Source of the DNA: Pseudocitrobacter corydidari
GTDB taxonomy: Bacteria > Pseudomonadota > Gammaproteobacteria > Enterobacterales > Enterobacteriaceae
Assembly: GCF_021172065.1 (NCBI RefSeq)
Contig: NZ_CP087880.1
Coordinates: 2,208,583-2,272,582, forward strand
Length of the DNA: 64,000 nucleotides
Direction: 5' to 3'
This document shows positions 18,181 to 28,202 of this stretch, piece after piece. The translations under genes and the position numbers were made by a program. A model generated the notes under the pieces. That model made no database searches. It was not told where the DNA came from and was given only the letters and a program-made list of their open reading frames with translations. The stretch's first letter is position 1. Each line of letters opens with the position of its first letter.

Positions 18181-18903
18181 ATGTTGAGTTTGCATGCAGT
18201 CAATCATTTCTACGGAAACCAGCACACGCTCTGGAACATCGACCTCGAACTGGCTTCCGGCGAGTGCACCTGTTTAATCGGCCTTCCCGGTACGGGGAAG
18301 ACCACGCTGGTGAACTGTATTACCGGGCATCAACCTATTGAAAGCGGCAGCATGATTTGGCAACAGACCGGCTCGCTCCCCTGCGATTTAATGCCCCTTT
18401 CACCCGTACGCCGCACCACGCTTGGTATCGGTTATGTCCCTCAGGATAAACGTATTTTTTCGCAGCTTAGCGTGGAAGAGAACCTGCTGATTGCCCTCAA
18501 GGCAGCGGGTGAAAGCAGCGGAACGGTAAGCCCTGAGATATATGCGCTCTTCCCGTCACTGTACGCGCTCAGGCAGCTTAAGGGGGGCGCATTAACGGAA
18601 GATGACCGGTATCAGCTAGCCCTGGCCTGCGCGATGGTGACGCGGCCACAGCTGCTGATTCTGGATGAGCCAACGCGCGGTGTGGGCCACGCGTTTATTC
18701 ATCGACTGGGGGATTTACTGCTGCGCCTGAATCGGGAGATTGGGCTAACGATATTGCTCGCAGAACAGCAGCTACCGTTTATTCAGCGGGTGGCGGACCG
18801 TTTCTGCCTGCTGCATCGCGGCAGAAACGTGGCCCAGGGCGGTGTGGCACAGCTGGATGAACAGATGATTAAAGCGTGGATGACGCCCGAGTCAGGGCTG
18901 TGA
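18181..18903 (+). CDS. Orphan ABC ATPase, LivF/UrtE-like, with degenerate signature
   Basis: This 240-residue protein has Walker A GLPGTGKTTL (residues 34-43), Q-loop YVPQDKRIF (Gln88), Walker B LLILDEPTRGV (158-168) and LLAEQQLPF, the EQ version of the switch region seen in LivF/UrtE proteins. The signature that should read LSGGQQQ is instead LKGGALTEDDRYQLALA (133-149). The ATG follows GAGGAG. No permease, partner ATPase or binding protein lies nearby. It converges on bioD with a 35-base overlap. Its specific function is unknown. Confidence 0.85.
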   Translation: MLSLHAVNHFYGNQHTLWNIDLELASGECTCLIGLPGTGKTTLVNCITGHQPIESGSMIWQQTGSLPCDLMPLSPVRRTTLGIGYVPQDKRIFSQLSVEENLLIALKAAGESSGTVSPEIYALFPSLYALRQLKGGALTEDDRYQLALACAMVTRPQLLILDEPTRGVGHAFIHRLGDLLLRLNREIGLTILLAEQQLPFIQRVADRFCLLHRGRNVAQGGVAQLDEQMIKAWMTPESGL

Positions 18904-19567
18904 GGTCAAGATACTGTCCAAGGTCATGCTCTGCCAGCGTCGTACCCAGCCAGGGGATTTCGCCCAGCATCGGCGCATCAATCATCCGTTGCAGCGTCGC
19001 CAGATAGGGCTGGTGACGCTTCCCGGGCTGCTCGACATCGTTAGCTATCCAGCCCGCCAGTTTCAGGCCCGCCTGCTTAACGGCCTGCACGGTCAGCAGC
19101 GCATGATTGATACAGCCCAGCTTCATTCCGACCACCAGAATCACCGGCAGTTGCTCGCGTTGCACCCAATCCGCAAACGTCAGATGGGGCGACAGCGGCG
19201 TATACCAGCCACCTGCACCTTCCACTAACACCCAATCCGCCTGCGCTTCCAGCGTGCGAAGACCCGCCGACATCACGTCAGCCTCAATCGGGCGCTGCTC
19301 CACCTCGCTGATAATGTGCGGCGACGTGGGTTCAGCGAAGGTGTACGGGTTCACCCGCTCATACGCCAGCGGCAGCACGCTATTGCGCTGCAATGCCAGC
19401 GCATCGCTGTTGCGCAGTCCATCTGGCGTTTCGTCGCTGCCAGAGGCGACGGGTTTGTAGCCTGCTGTCCGGTATCCGAGTGCCCGGGCGGCCTGTAGCA
19501 GCGCCGTGCTGGCTACCGTTTTCCCCACTTCCGTGTCGGTGCCGGTAACAAAATAACGTTCAATCAC
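18869..19567 (-). CDS. bioD: Dethiobiotin synthetase BioD
   Basis: This 232-residue enzyme converts diaminopelargonate, CO2 and ATP into dethiobiotin. It shows the P-loop [38 protein letters not shown] and GEIPWL. The start is GTG at 19567, overlapping the bioC stop by eight bases. No ATG is close. The C-terminus is slightly longer than that of E. coli BioD1 and overlaps the convergent ATPase gene. It is the last gene of bioBFCD. Confidence 0.96.
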   Translation of the reverse strand: MIERYFVTGTDTEVGKTVASTALLQAARALGYRTAGYKPVASGSDETPDGLRNSDALALQRNSVLPLAYERVNPYTFAEPTSPHIISEVEQRPIEADVMSAGLRTLEAQADWVLVEGAGGWYTPLSPHLTFADWVQREQLPVILVVGMKLGCINHALLTVQAVKQAGLKLAGWIANDVEQPGKRHQPYLATLQRMIDAPMLGEIPWLGTTLAEHDLGQYLDLTALTRASSTL

Positions 19568-20315
19568 GAATAATCACTCCAGAAAAAAGATGGTAGGTCA
19601 GCGGGCATTGCCCCTGAACTTTCGGCCATGCCAGCTGCAGCTGCTGAAGTTTGCTGCGGGTTAATGGCTCGCGCGCCCGGCCTTGATGCAAATGCGTGGC
19701 ACCAATCCCCTTCAGAGAGCGCATCGCGCTGAGGGCATCGGGAAACAGCAGAGTCATCGAGCGTGTACTACTGTGCTGCGGCCAGCCCGCCAGCGTCTGT
19801 TGCAGCGTCTCTTCCGGCAGGAAACGGTTCGCATGAGGATGCGCATCCACCGCCAGCCAGGCCTGATTCAGCTCGGGTAACGATCCGGCGGTCAGCGTGG
19901 TGAAGGCCAGCACGCCACCAGGGCGCAGCTGGCGATACAGCTCGGCAAGCGCAATACGGATATCGCTGCACCACTGCACAGCAAGATTGCTCCACACCAG
20001 GTCAAACCCGGCATCAGGCAAGGGAATGGCTTCGATATCCGCCAGCAAGTAGTGCTGTGCCGCCTGCTGCTGGCGCGCCTGCGTGAGCATTGCAGCGGAG
20101 AGATCCAGCGCGGTTACTTCGCTCCCCCGCTCACGCCAGTAGCGGCTATAGCTACCGGGTCCGCAGCCAGCGTCCAGCACACGGGCAAACGCCCGCGCCG
20201 GGAGTTGTTCAAGCAGATGCGCCGCGCTCTGGCGCTGAAGTTCGTTAAACTGGTGATAATGCGCTGCCGCCCGACCAAAGGCCGCCGCCACCGCCTGTTT
20301 ATTCACGGACGCCAT
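19560..20315 (-). CDS. bioC: Malonyl-[acyl-carrier protein] O-methyltransferase BioC
   Basis: This 251-residue methyltransferase has the E. coli length. The SAM motif is [15 protein letters not shown], followed by ALDLS and WSNLAVQWC. It methylates malonyl-ACP so that fatty acid synthesis can build pimeloyl-ACP methyl ester. The ATG at 20315 ([20 protein letters not shown]) matches the family start and overlaps the bioF end by 17 bases; the longer frame reaches into bioF. Confidence 0.95.
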   Translation of the reverse strand: MASVNKQAVAAAFGRAAAHYHQFNELQRQSAAHLLEQLPARAFARVLDAGCGPGSYSRYWRERGSEVTALDLSAAMLTQARQQQAAQHYLLADIEAIPLPDAGFDLVWSNLAVQWCSDIRIALAELYRQLRPGGVLAFTTLTAGSLPELNQAWLAVDAHPHANRFLPEETLQQTLAGWPQHSSTRSMTLLFPDALSAMRSLKGIGATHLHQGRAREPLTRSKLQQLQLAWPKVQGQCPLTYHLFSGVIIRD

Positions 20316-21456
20316 GCAGCACCTCCAGCAGAGTGTCGATATCTTCACGCGTATGCGCCGCCGTCAGCGTTAAGCGCAAACGCGCGGTTCCGGTGGGTAC
20401 GGTAGGTGGGCGAATTGCCGTCACCCAACAGCCTTTTTCACGCAGCGTTTTCGCCAGCTCCAGCGTGCGCGCATTCTCCCCGACAATCAGCGGCTGAATG
20501 GCGCTCTCCGATGGCGTGAGCTGATAGTCCAGCCCCTGCGCGCCCGCGCGAAAGTGGGCGATATGCTGCGCCAGGACCTCCCGCCGCTCATCACCCTCGC
20601 CACTGCGAATCACCTCAAGAGATGCCCGCAGCGCCACGGCCTGCGCCGGGGGCATCGAAGTGCTGTAAATCAGATGGCGGGCGAACTGCAATAGATAGTC
20701 GGCCAGCGAGTCGCTACACAGCACCGCCGCACCGCTCAGGCCAAAGGCTTTACCAAAGGTTACCACCAGCAATTCAGGACGCACGCCCTGTTGCCAGCAG
20801 CTTCCGCGCCCCTGTTCGCCCTTCACGCCGATACCGTGCGCGTCATCCACCATCAGCCATGCGCCTGCCTGCGTGGTCGCCTCTGCGACGTTCGTCAACG
20901 GCGCACTATCGCCGTCCATGCTGAAAACACCCTCGGTGACCACCATCTGTTGCCCTTCGACGGCGCTGCTCAGCAACCGCGCCAGATGCTGGCTATCGTT
21001 GTGCTGATAACGGCGCAACGCCGCCGGGCTTAACGCGGCGGCTTCCAGCAGTGAGGCGTGGCTTAAACGATCGGCGACGATCCTGTCTTTTTCACTCATC
21101 AGCGCGGCGATCACCGCCTGATTCGCGGCGAAACCAGAGATAAACAGCAACGCGCGCGGATACCCCAGCCACTGGGCCAGTTCTTTTTCCAGGTCACGAT
21201 GGGCGTGACTGAATCCGGTGACGTGGCCCGAGCCGCCGCTGCCTGTGCCGTACTGTTCCGCGCCCTGTTGCCAGGCGCGGATCACATTAGGATGCTGGCT
21301 CATCCCCAGATAGTCATTACTGGAAAAATTGCGATAGCGCTGACCTTCGTACTCCAGCCAGCGCCCAACGCCCTGAGCCAGCGGTACACGACGACGAAAA
21401 GCATCTGCCTCACGCCGTTGTGCTAAAGCGCTATCGATGCGTTGCTGCCAGCTCAT
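20299..21456 (-). CDS. bioF: 8-amino-7-oxononanoate synthase BioF
   Basis: This 385-residue PLP enzyme condenses pimeloyl-ACP with alanine. It shows [10 protein letters not shown], the glycine loop [27 protein letters not shown] and the PLP lysine in [11 protein letters not shown]. It overlaps bioB by four bases at its start and bioC by 17 bases at its end, so the whole bioBFCD message is tightly coupled. Confidence 0.97.
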   Translation of the reverse strand: MSWQQRIDSALAQRREADAFRRRVPLAQGVGRWLEYEGQRYRNFSSNDYLGMSQHPNVIRAWQQGAEQYGTGSGGSGHVTGFSHAHRDLEKELAQWLGYPRALLFISGFAANQAVIAALMSEKDRIVADRLSHASLLEAAALSPAALRRYQHNDSQHLARLLSSAVEGQQMVVTEGVFSMDGDSAPLTNVAEATTQAGAWLMVDDAHGIGVKGEQGRGSCWQQGVRPELLVVTFGKAFGLSGAAVLCSDSLADYLLQFARHLIYSTSMPPAQAVALRASLEVIRSGEGDERREVLAQHIAHFRAGAQGLDYQLTPSESAIQPLIVGENARTLELAKTLREKGCWVTAIRPPTVPTGTARLRLTLTAAHTREDIDTLLEVLHGVRE

Positions 21457-22493
21457 ACCGCCGCCGCGTTGTAATACGTTTCGGTATCCGGCGTCATCAG
21501 CGCCTGCTCCAGACGCTGCTGCTGTTCGTTATCGCCCGCGGTAACGGTGGTTTGTTCCGGGTTCAGGCCCAGCTTGCGGAACAGTTGCAGATCTTTATCT
21601 TCTTCCGGGTTCGGCGTGGTCAGCAGTTTGCAGCCGTAGAAAATCGAGTTGGCTCCGGCCATAAAGCACATCGCCTGGGTTTGTTCGTTCATCTGCTCGC
21701 GACCGGCGGAGAGGCGCACGTGCGAGGTCGGCATCATGATGCGCGCCACGGCGATAGTGCGAATGAAATCAAAGGCATCAACGTCTTCGTTATCCGCCAG
21801 CGGGGTGCCCTTCACCTTCACCAGCATGTTGATGGGCACACTTTCCGGCGGTGTCGGCAGGTTCGCCAGTTGCAGCAGCAGGCCCGCACGATCGGTGACC
21901 GTTTCGCCAAGGCCAACAATCCCGCCGGAACAGACTTTGATGCCGGCATCACGCACTTTATCCAGCGTATCGAGGCGTTCCTGATAACTGCGGGTAGTGA
22001 TGATATTGCCGTAGAACTCCGGCGAGGTGTCCAGGTTGTGGTTGTAGTAATCGAGCCCCGCCGAGGCCAGGCGCTGTGCCTGCGTGTCGGACAGCGTACC
22101 GAGCGTCATACAGGCCTCCAGGCCCATCTCTTTCACGCCCTGCACCATTTGTTCAAGGTAAGGCATATCGCGCTCGTGCGGGTTTTTCCACGCCGCGCCC
22201 ATGCAGAAACGGGTAGAACCGGCGAGCTTCGCCTTGCGGGCAGAATCCAGCACCTGCTCCACTTCCATCAGGCGCTCGCTCTCCAGCCCGGTTTTATAAC
22301 GCGAGCTTTGCGGGCAATATTTGCAATCTTCCGGGCATGCGCCGGTTTTAATCGACAACAGGGTGCTGACCTGCACCTGGCGCGGGTCAAAATGCTGACG
22401 ATGGATCTGCTGCGCTTCAAACAGCAAATCAAGCAATGGTTTTTCAAAAAGTTCGGTGACCTGCGACATTGTCCAGCGTAAAGGGTTAGCCAT
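21453..22493 (-). CDS. bioB: Biotin synthase BioB (radical SAM)
   Basis: The 346-residue protein equals E. coli BioB in length. The radical SAM motif is [11 protein letters not shown], with [13 protein letters not shown] and [10 protein letters not shown]. It inserts sulfur into dethiobiotin, using an auxiliary 2Fe-2S cluster as donor. The ATG at 22493 follows GGAGAAGCCA. It is the first gene of bioBFCD, divergent from bioA across the BirA operator. Confidence 0.98.
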   Translation of the reverse strand: MANPLRWTMSQVTELFEKPLLDLLFEAQQIHRQHFDPRQVQVSTLLSIKTGACPEDCKYCPQSSRYKTGLESERLMEVEQVLDSARKAKLAGSTRFCMGAAWKNPHERDMPYLEQMVQGVKEMGLEACMTLGTLSDTQAQRLASAGLDYYNHNLDTSPEFYGNIITTRSYQERLDTLDKVRDAGIKVCSGGIVGLGETVTDRAGLLLQLANLPTPPESVPINMLVKVKGTPLADNEDVDAFDFIRTIAVARIMMPTSHVRLSAGREQMNEQTQAMCFMAGANSIFYGCKLLTTPNPEEDKDLQLFRKLGLNPEQTTVTAGDNEQQQRLEQALMTPDTETYYNAAAV

Positions 22494-22536
22494 TGGCTTC
22501 TCCGGGGGTTTTGTTAATTTTCGGATCGGTTTATAC

Positions 22537-22570
22537 TCGTAAACCTAAAACTTTTCAAAATGGTTTACAA
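22537..22570. promoter_or_regulatory. BirA biotin operator (bioO)
   Basis: Half-sites TCGTAAACC (22537-22545) and GGTTTACAA (22562-22570) are separated by 16 bases, as in E. coli bioO (TTGTAAACC-N16-GGTTTACAA). The left half differs at one position. The operator controls both bioA and bioBFCD. The right half lies within ten bases of the bioA start. Confidence 0.9.
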
Positions 22571-22577
22571 GTCGATT

Positions 22578-23867
22578 ATGACAACGGACGATCTCGCCTT
22601 CGATCAACAGCATATCTGGCACCCCTACACCTCCATGAGCGCCCCGCTTCCCGTGTATCCGGTGGTTTCCGCACACGGCTGCGAGCTACAGCTGGCAAGC
22701 GGCGAACAGCTGGTGGACGGCATGTCGTCGTGGTGGGCCGCCATCCACGGCTACAATCACCCGCGTCTGAATGCGGCGATGAAAGCGCAGATTGACCAGA
22801 TGTCGCACGTGATGTTCGGCGGCATTACGCATCCCAGCGCGGTGGCGTTATGCCGCAAGCTGGTGGCGATGACACCTGAATCGCTGGAGTGCGTTTTCCT
22901 CGCCGACTCCGGGTCCGTCGCGGTGGAAGTGGCGATGAAAATGGCATTGCAGTACTGGCAGGCCAAAGGCGAACCTCGCCAGCGTTTCCTGACTTTCCGC
23001 AACGGTTATCACGGCGATACCTTCGGTGCGATGTCGGTCTGTGACCCGGATAACTCCATGCACAGCCTGTGGAAAGGCTACCTGCCGGAAAACCTGTTCG
23101 CGCCAGCACCGACCAGCCGCTTTGACGGCGAATGGGATGAACGTGACATGGTGGCATTTGCCCGCCTGATGGCCGCACACCGTCATGAAATTGCGGCGGT
23201 GATCCTCGAACCGATTGTTCAGGGCGCGGGCGGAATGCGCATGTATCATCCTGAGTGGCTGAAACGCATTCGTAAGATGTGCGACCGGGAAGGTATTCTG
23301 CTGATTGCCGATGAAATCGCCACCGGGTTTGGCCGCACCGGCAAACTGTTTGCCTGCGAACATGCCGGCATCACGCCAGATATTCTCTGCCTTGGGAAAG
23401 CGATCACTGGCGGCACCATGACTCTTTCCGCCACGCTCACCACCCGGCTGGTGGCAGAAACTATCAGCAACGGCGAAGCGGGCTGCTTTATGCACGGCCC
23501 AACCTTTATGGGCAATCCGCTGGCCTGCGCGGTGGCGACGGAGAGCCTGGCGATTCTGGAGAGCGGCGAATGGCAGCAGCAGGTGGCCGCTATTGAAGAA
23601 CAGCTCTGTCGTGAACTGGCCCCCGCGAAAGCCATGGCGCAGGTGGCGGATGTTCGCGTACTGGGGGCGATTGGCGTGGTGGAAACACGCAAGCCGGTGA
23701 ACATGGCGGCACTGCAACGCTTCTTCGTCGAACAAGGCGTGTGGATCCGCCCGTTTGGCAAGCTCATCTACCTGATGCCGCCGTATATTATTTCCACAGA
23801 ACAGCTCAGCCGCCTGACGCGAGCAGTCTGTGCAGCGCTGGAAACGGACACATTTTTTATCGATTAA
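22578..23867 (+). CDS. bioA: Adenosylmethionine-8-amino-7-oxononanoate aminotransferase BioA
   Basis: This 429-residue class III aminotransferase makes diaminopelargonate using SAM as amino donor. Visible features are [50 protein letters not shown] and the PLP lysine in [11 protein letters not shown]. The ATG at 22578 ([20 protein letters not shown]) matches E. coli; an upstream in-frame ATG at 22560 lies inside the operator. Confidence 0.97.
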   Translation: MTTDDLAFDQQHIWHPYTSMSAPLPVYPVVSAHGCELQLASGEQLVDGMSSWWAAIHGYNHPRLNAAMKAQIDQMSHVMFGGITHPSAVALCRKLVAMTPESLECVFLADSGSVAVEVAMKMALQYWQAKGEPRQRFLTFRNGYHGDTFGAMSVCDPDNSMHSLWKGYLPENLFAPAPTSRFDGEWDERDMVAFARLMAAHRHEIAAVILEPIVQGAGGMRMYHPEWLKRIRKMCDREGILLIADEIATGFGRTGKLFACEHAGITPDILCLGKAITGGTMTLSATLTTRLVAETISNGEAGCFMHGPTFMGNPLACAVATESLAILESGEWQQQVAAIEEQLCRELAPAKAMAQVADVRVLGAIGVVETRKPVNMAALQRFFVEQGVWIRPFGKLIYLMPPYIISTEQLSRLTRAVCAALETDTFFID

Positions 23868-23936
23868 TGCACGGTAAGGTTGTCTCTTGCCCGCTATACT
23901 GCTTATTAATCAGTAAATTAAAGGAAGGAGGCAACG

Positions 23937-24413
23937 ATGATTTTAGTCAGTCACGATCTGCGTGATGGCGAAAAACTGCCGCAGCGTCAGGTGTTTAATG
24001 GCATGGGCTATGAAGGGGATAATCTCTCTCCGCATCTGGCGTGGGATGAGGTTCCGGCGGGAACCAAAAGCTTTGTGGTGACCTGTTTCGACCCGGACGC
24101 GCCGACCGGTTCCGGCTGGTGGCACTGGGTGGTGGCGAATCTGCCTGCCGATACGCGCGTGCTGCCGCAGGGCGCTGGCTCCGGTATTGCCGCACTGCCG
24201 GAAGGCGCCGTTCAGACCCGCACCGATTTCGGCAAAGCGGGCTACGGCGGCGCTGCGCCGCCCAAAGGGGAAACGCACCGCTATATCTTTACGGTTCATG
24301 CGCTGGATGTAGAACACATCGACGTTGACGAAGACGCCAGCGGCGCGATGGTTGGCTTTAACGTCCATTTCCATACCCTCGGCAGCGCGTCAATTACGGC
24401 TCTGTTCAGCTAA
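23937..24413 (+). CDS. ybhB: YbhB, PEBP/Raf-kinase-inhibitor-like protein
   Basis: This 158-residue PEBP-family protein has exactly the E. coli length. It contains the ligand-site motifs DPDAPTGSGWWHWVVANLP and the GGAAPPKGETHRYIFTVHAL segment. The ATG follows AAGGAGG. The family binds small anionic ligands; a bacterial partner is not known. It is codirectional with bioA but 69 bases away. Confidence 0.93.
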   Translation: MILVSHDLRDGEKLPQRQVFNGMGYEGDNLSPHLAWDEVPAGTKSFVVTCFDPDAPTGSGWWHWVVANLPADTRVLPQGAGSGIAALPEGAVQTRTDFGKAGYGGAAPPKGETHRYIFTVHALDVEHIDVDEDASGAMVGFNVHFHTLGSASITALFS

Positions 24414-24522
24414 TCGGTTTGCCGGAATGTATCCCTGCATTCCGGCCCTAATCCTTTCTAAAAAACCTTTTACATCAGTCACTGCGCTTTTTTATGCAGC
24501 ACATCTTCCCGTTTCGCTCAAC

Positions 24523-24537
24523 TTAGTATAAAAAGGC
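24523..24537. other. Lambda attB-like core between ybhB and ybhC
   Basis: Read on the minus strand this is GCCTTTTTATACTAA, one mismatch from the 15-base lambda attachment core GCTTTTTTATACTAA. The left flank (GTTTCGCTCAAC) also resembles the E. coli sequence beside attB, and the gene context (ybhB and ybhC) is the same. No prophage is present, so the site is unoccupied. Confidence 0.8.
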
Positions 24538-24579
24538 TGGTTTAAATGGAACCCTTTTACTCAACTAGCCTGGAGCAAC

Positions 24580-25863
24580 ATGAACACTTTATCGGTTTCC
24601 CGTCTGGCGCTGGCATTGGCTTTCGGCGTGACACTGACTGCTTGCAGCTCAACCCCTGCGGATCAACGCCCGTCTGAACAGGCCGCACCGGGGACGTCAT
24701 CCCGTCCGGTTTTATCCGCAGATGAAGCGCAAAACTTCGTTGCCGCGCGTTACTTCACTGCTCTCGATCCTAAAGGCACGGCCTGGTCGCCGTCTGCAAT
24801 TAGCACCCCGGCACAACCTGATTTCGTGGTTGGCGCAGCGGGCCAGCAGGGCGTAACGCACACCTCCATCCAGGCCGCCGTCGATGCCGCCATTGCGCGT
24901 CACAGCAGCAAGCGTCAGTACATTGCGATTCTGCCGGGCGAGTATCAGGGCACCGTCTATGTTCCTGCCGCACCGGGCAGCGTAACGCTGTACGGTACGG
25001 GCGAAAAACCGCTCGACGTAAAAATTGGCCTGGCGATCGACTCCGAAATGGCCCCTGCCGCCTGGCGTCATCTGGTCAACCCGGCCGGAAAATATATGCC
25101 GGGCAAACCGTCCTGGTATATGTATGACAACTGCCAGAGCAAACGCAGCGCGACCATTGGCGTGATGTGTTCAGCGGTCTTCTGGTCGCAGAACAACGGT
25201 CTGCAACTGCAAAACCTGACCATTGAAAACAACCTCGGCGACAGCGTCGATGCCGGTACCCATCAGGCAGTCGCTCTGCGCACCGATGGCGATCAGGTAC
25301 AAATCAACAAGGTGAACATTCTGGGTCGCCAGAACACCTTCTTTGTGACCAACAGCAGCGTCAACAACCGCCTGCAAAACGATCGTCAGACCCGTACGCT
25401 GGTGAGCAACAGCTACCTCGAAGGCGATGTGGACATCGTTTCTGGCCGTGGCGCAGTGGTGTTTGATAATACCGACTTCCGCGTGGTGAACTCTCGCACT
25501 CAGCAGGAAGGCTACGTCTTCGCACCGGCAACCCAGGCAAACATTTACTACGGCTTCCTGGCTATCAATAGCCGCTTTACCGCTTCCGGCGATAACGTTG
25601 CACAGTTGGGCCGCTCTCTGGACGTCGATGGCAACACCAACGGTCAGGTCGTGATTCGCGACAGCGTAATTAACGAAGGCTTCAACATGGCAAAACCGTG
25701 GGCCGACGCGGCAATCTCTAAACGTCCATTCGCAGGTAACACTGGCGCGAAAGACGATAATGGGAATGTGCAGCGTGACCTGAACGACCGTAACTTCAAC
25801 CGCATGTGGGAATTCAATAACCGCGGCGTGGGAAGTAAAGTGCTGGCAGAGCCGAAACAGTAA
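24580..25863 (+). CDS. ybhC: YbhC, outer-membrane lipoprotein of the pectinesterase fold
   Basis: This 427-residue protein starts with a lipoprotein signal (VTLTACSS, lipidated Cys22). It has a beta-helix pectin-methylesterase domain with GEYQGTVYVP, LQNLTIENN, LGRQNTFFV and GDVDIVSGRGAVVFDN. E. coli YbhC is an outer-membrane lipoprotein with acyl-CoA thioesterase activity and no shown pectinesterase activity. A REP element and a strong terminator follow. Confidence 0.92.
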   Translation: MNTLSVSRLALALAFGVTLTACSSTPADQRPSEQAAPGTSSRPVLSADEAQNFVAARYFTALDPKGTAWSPSAISTPAQPDFVVGAAGQQGVTHTSIQAAVDAAIARHSSKRQYIAILPGEYQGTVYVPAAPGSVTLYGTGEKPLDVKIGLAIDSEMAPAAWRHLVNPAGKYMPGKPSWYMYDNCQSKRSATIGVMCSAVFWSQNNGLQLQNLTIENNLGDSVDAGTHQAVALRTDGDQVQINKVNILGRQNTFFVTNSSVNNRLQNDRQTRTLVSNSYLEGDVDIVSGRGAVVFDNTDFRVVNSRTQQEGYVFAPATQANIYYGFLAINSRFTASGDNVAQLGRSLDVDGNTNGQVVIRDSVINEGFNMAKPWADAAISKRPFAGNTGAKDDNGNVQRDLNDRNFNRMWEFNNRGVGSKVLAEPKQ

Positions 25864-25883
25864 GCGCTACGGTTAGCAAAATT

Positions 25884-25908
25884 GCCTGATGCGCTACGCT
25901 TATCAGGC
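25884..25908. repeat. REP element downstream of ybhC
   Basis: GCCTGATGCGCTACGCTTAT with closing CAGGC is a canonical REP palindrome, 20 bases after the ybhC stop. Confidence 0.9.
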
Positions 25909-25961
25909 CTACATGGACCCTGCTATCTATGTATTGAACAAAGCGCACTTTGTTAACGAAA

Positions 25962-25987
25962 AAACCTCGCCGCGGCGAGGTTTTTTG
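25962..25987. terminator. Bidirectional terminator between ybhC and pgl
   Basis: CCTCGCCGCGGCGAGG is a perfect 16-base palindrome flanked by AAAAA on the left and TTTTTT on the right. It serves the convergent ybhC and pgl genes. Confidence 0.9.
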
Positions 25988-26008
25988 TTTTCAGCATAAG
26001 CTCAACGT

Positions 26009-27004
26009 TTAGTGAGCGTTAACCACCACCCACATTGGCCCCTGCCCGACCGCATAACGGCCCTTCTCTTCCAGCAGGCCCTGCTCGCCTTTAATTTCAT
26101 ACACCGCGATATGGTGCGATTTCTGCCCGGCGGCAATCACATATTTACCACTGTGGTCGATATTGAAACCGCGCGGCTGGGTTTCCGTCGGCTGGAAGCC
26201 TTCGACGGCCAGCACACTGCCATCTTCCGAGACGCTGAAAACAGTAATCAGACTGGAGGTGCGGTCGCAGGCGTAGAGATGACGACCGTCCGGCGTAATG
26301 TGGATATCTGCCGCCCAGCGGGTATCGGAGAAGTCTGGCGGCATCATATCCAGCGTCTGTACGCACTCGATTTTGCCATACGGATCTTTCAGCTCCCAAA
26401 CATCAACCGAACTGTTCAGCTCGTTCACACAGTAGGCGTACTGCTGATTCGGATGGAACACCAGGTGACGCGGGCCTGCACCTTCTACCGTGGTGACTTC
26501 CGCCGGATCCTGCGCAACCAGATGCCCATCGTCGCTCAGGGTAAACAGGCAGATGCGATCCTGTTTCAGTGCCGGAACCCACAGGGTGCGGTTGTCCGGG
26601 GAGATATTCGCCGAGTGGCAGCCTTCCAGCCCTTCAACAACGTCTACCGTTTCACGCGGAATACCGTCTTCCAGACGCGTCACGCTGACGCAGCCTGCGT
26701 TATACGAACCGCTGAAGACAAAGTTACCCTGACGATCGGTTGAAATATGCGTTGGGCTGCCCGGCAATGGCGCTTCGGCGGTAAAGGTCAGTGCACCATC
26801 GTCCGGCGCAATGCGGTAGGCCAGCACGCGAAATTCCGGGCGCACGCCCACATACAGATAACGTTTGTCAGGACTTACCACCATCGGCTGCACCTGACCC
26901 GGTACATCCACCACCTGAACCAGCGTCAGGTTGCCATCATGGCCCAGCGACCAGACGTGGATCTGCTGGCTTTCGGGGCTGGCGGTATAAACGGTTTGTT
27001 TCAT
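26009..27004 (-). CDS. pgl: 6-phosphogluconolactonase Pgl
   Basis: This 331-residue seven-bladed beta-propeller lactonase has the same length as E. coli Pgl (YbhE). It shows the family repeats [46 protein letters not shown] and [10 protein letters not shown]. It hydrolyses 6-phosphogluconolactone in the oxidative pentose phosphate pathway. It is transcribed alone, after the LysR gene in the same direction. Confidence 0.96.
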   Translation of the reverse strand: MKQTVYTASPESQQIHVWSLGHDGNLTLVQVVDVPGQVQPMVVSPDKRYLYVGVRPEFRVLAYRIAPDDGALTFTAEAPLPGSPTHISTDRQGNFVFSGSYNAGCVSVTRLEDGIPRETVDVVEGLEGCHSANISPDNRTLWVPALKQDRICLFTLSDDGHLVAQDPAEVTTVEGAGPRHLVFHPNQQYAYCVNELNSSVDVWELKDPYGKIECVQTLDMMPPDFSDTRWAADIHITPDGRHLYACDRTSSLITVFSVSEDGSVLAVEGFQPTETQPRGFNIDHSGKYVIAAGQKSHHIAVYEIKGEQGLLEEKGRYAVGQGPMWVVVNAH

Positions 27005-27202
27005 GACTACACCTCAGAAAATGGAAATCCATTCTGCTTCAATAGGTTAACAAATATCGAAGCGCGAATTTCAAGCGACAATCAGCGATACAACTCACTA
27101 TAACGCTACAAGGAAATCAATAATTTAGCACATCATTTCTTCTGCTTTGAGCAAGATTAAAAGTATAGACGCTCCGTTCCCCTCTAAGCGTCTCGCCGTC
27201 GG

Positions 27203-28087
27203 TCACGGGCGTTGAAGTATCGCAAGAAACTTTTTTAATACTTCTGAGCGCACAATCCGGTGGCACACTAAAGTGAGCTCGCTTTCTTCCAGCCTGTCGA
27301 TGATGTCAATATAGGCCACATTTTCCAGACGTACGGCAGTCGCTGACGCCGGTAATAACGCAATGCCGAATCCGGCGGCAACCAAACTGATGACGGTGGA
27401 AACCTCCGTCGCGTATTGCACAACTTTCGGCTGAAAGCCCGCCTGGCGGCACGCATCATTAAAATACTGCTCCAGACCAATCCCTTCGGGATCGCGCAAC
27501 GTAATCCATTTATCCTCTTTAAGAGAAGTGAGCGTCAGCGCTGCCGAACCGGCAAGGGGATGGTGTCGAGGCAGCGCAAGGACGGTTTTCTCTGACGTGA
27601 AAGGTTTACACTGCAGCGCTTCAGGTAGCAGAGGTAATGGCGCACGGATGATAGCCACATCCAGCTGATTACTTTGCAGCGCGGCGTACAGCGTTTGCAC
27701 ATTTCCCGTGGTCAGCGAAAGAGTAATATTTGGCCATTGAGCATGTATGTCGCGTAAAACGGCGGGCAGTTTTCCGTCAAAGATCGCACTGGATACGCAG
27801 CCAAGATTCAAAACCCCCTGCTCTCCGCGTGCGGTCTGCCGGGCATCGAGAATAGCCTGGTCCACCATATTCAGCGCAATTTTTGATTTTTCCAGGAATG
27901 CCTCACCTGCCGGGGTGAGCGTTAAACGTCGGTGTGCGCGATGAAAAAGCGTAACGCCCAGACGTTCCTCCAGCGTTTTGATTTGCTGACTCAGCGCTGG
28001 CTGCGCCATGTTCAGGCGCTCGGCGGCCCGGTGCATGTGCAGCTCCTCGGCAACGGTAATAAAGTGGCGCATCAGTCGAAATTGCAA
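27203..28087 (-). CDS. LysR-family regulator, divergent from UbiD-type decarboxylase
   Basis: This 294-residue protein has a LysR winged-helix N-terminus (HMHRAAERLNMAQPALSQQIKTLEERLGVTLFHR) and an effector domain ending GFGIALLPASA. The start is read as TTG at 28087 because AGAGG lies seven bases upstream; the ATG at 28072 would truncate the first helix. The closest style is BenM/CatM-type regulators of aromatic acid pathways. Its divergence from the decarboxylase at 28203 suggests it controls that gene. It occupies the place of ybhD in E. coli. Confidence 0.85.
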   Translation of the reverse strand: MQFRLMRHFITVAEELHMHRAAERLNMAQPALSQQIKTLEERLGVTLFHRAHRRLTLTPAGEAFLEKSKIALNMVDQAILDARQTARGEQGVLNLGCVSSAIFDGKLPAVLRDIHAQWPNITLSLTTGNVQTLYAALQSNQLDVAIIRAPLPLLPEALQCKPFTSEKTVLALPRHHPLAGSAALTLTSLKEDKWITLRDPEGIGLEQYFNDACRQAGFQPKVVQYATEVSTVISLVAAGFGIALLPASATAVRLENVAYIDIIDRLEESELTLVCHRIVRSEVLKKFLAILQRP

Positions 28088-28108
28088 CAGCCCATCCTCT
28101 AAAAAATC

Positions 28109-28126
28109 GATAATAAATTTCTTATC
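28109..28126. promoter_or_regulatory. Candidate LysR-type operator
   Basis: GATAA-N8-TTATC, with a nearly symmetrical TAAATTTC centre, lies between the LysR start and the decarboxylase. It is the only clear dyad in the divergent region. Confidence 0.4.
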
Positions 28127-28202
28127 AATTTAGCATTAATGATGCAATTGATGATATCTCAGTCTGGCATAAAAATAGGGGCATTCATGAGAAGGAGGAT
28201 GT

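Noticed and set aside
21420..22481. 353-residue open frame antisense to bioB
   Set aside because: It is opposite a fully conserved bioB and is rich in Arg and His, as GC-skewed antisense frames are; no ribosome site was seen.
22848..23735. 295-residue frame antisense to bioA
   Set aside because: It shadows a conserved gene and shows no domain pattern.
24481..24496. A second attB-like string (GCGCTTTTTTATGCAG) near the ybhB end
   Set aside because: It shares only the poly-T part of the core, lacking TACTAA; the true match is at 24523-24537.
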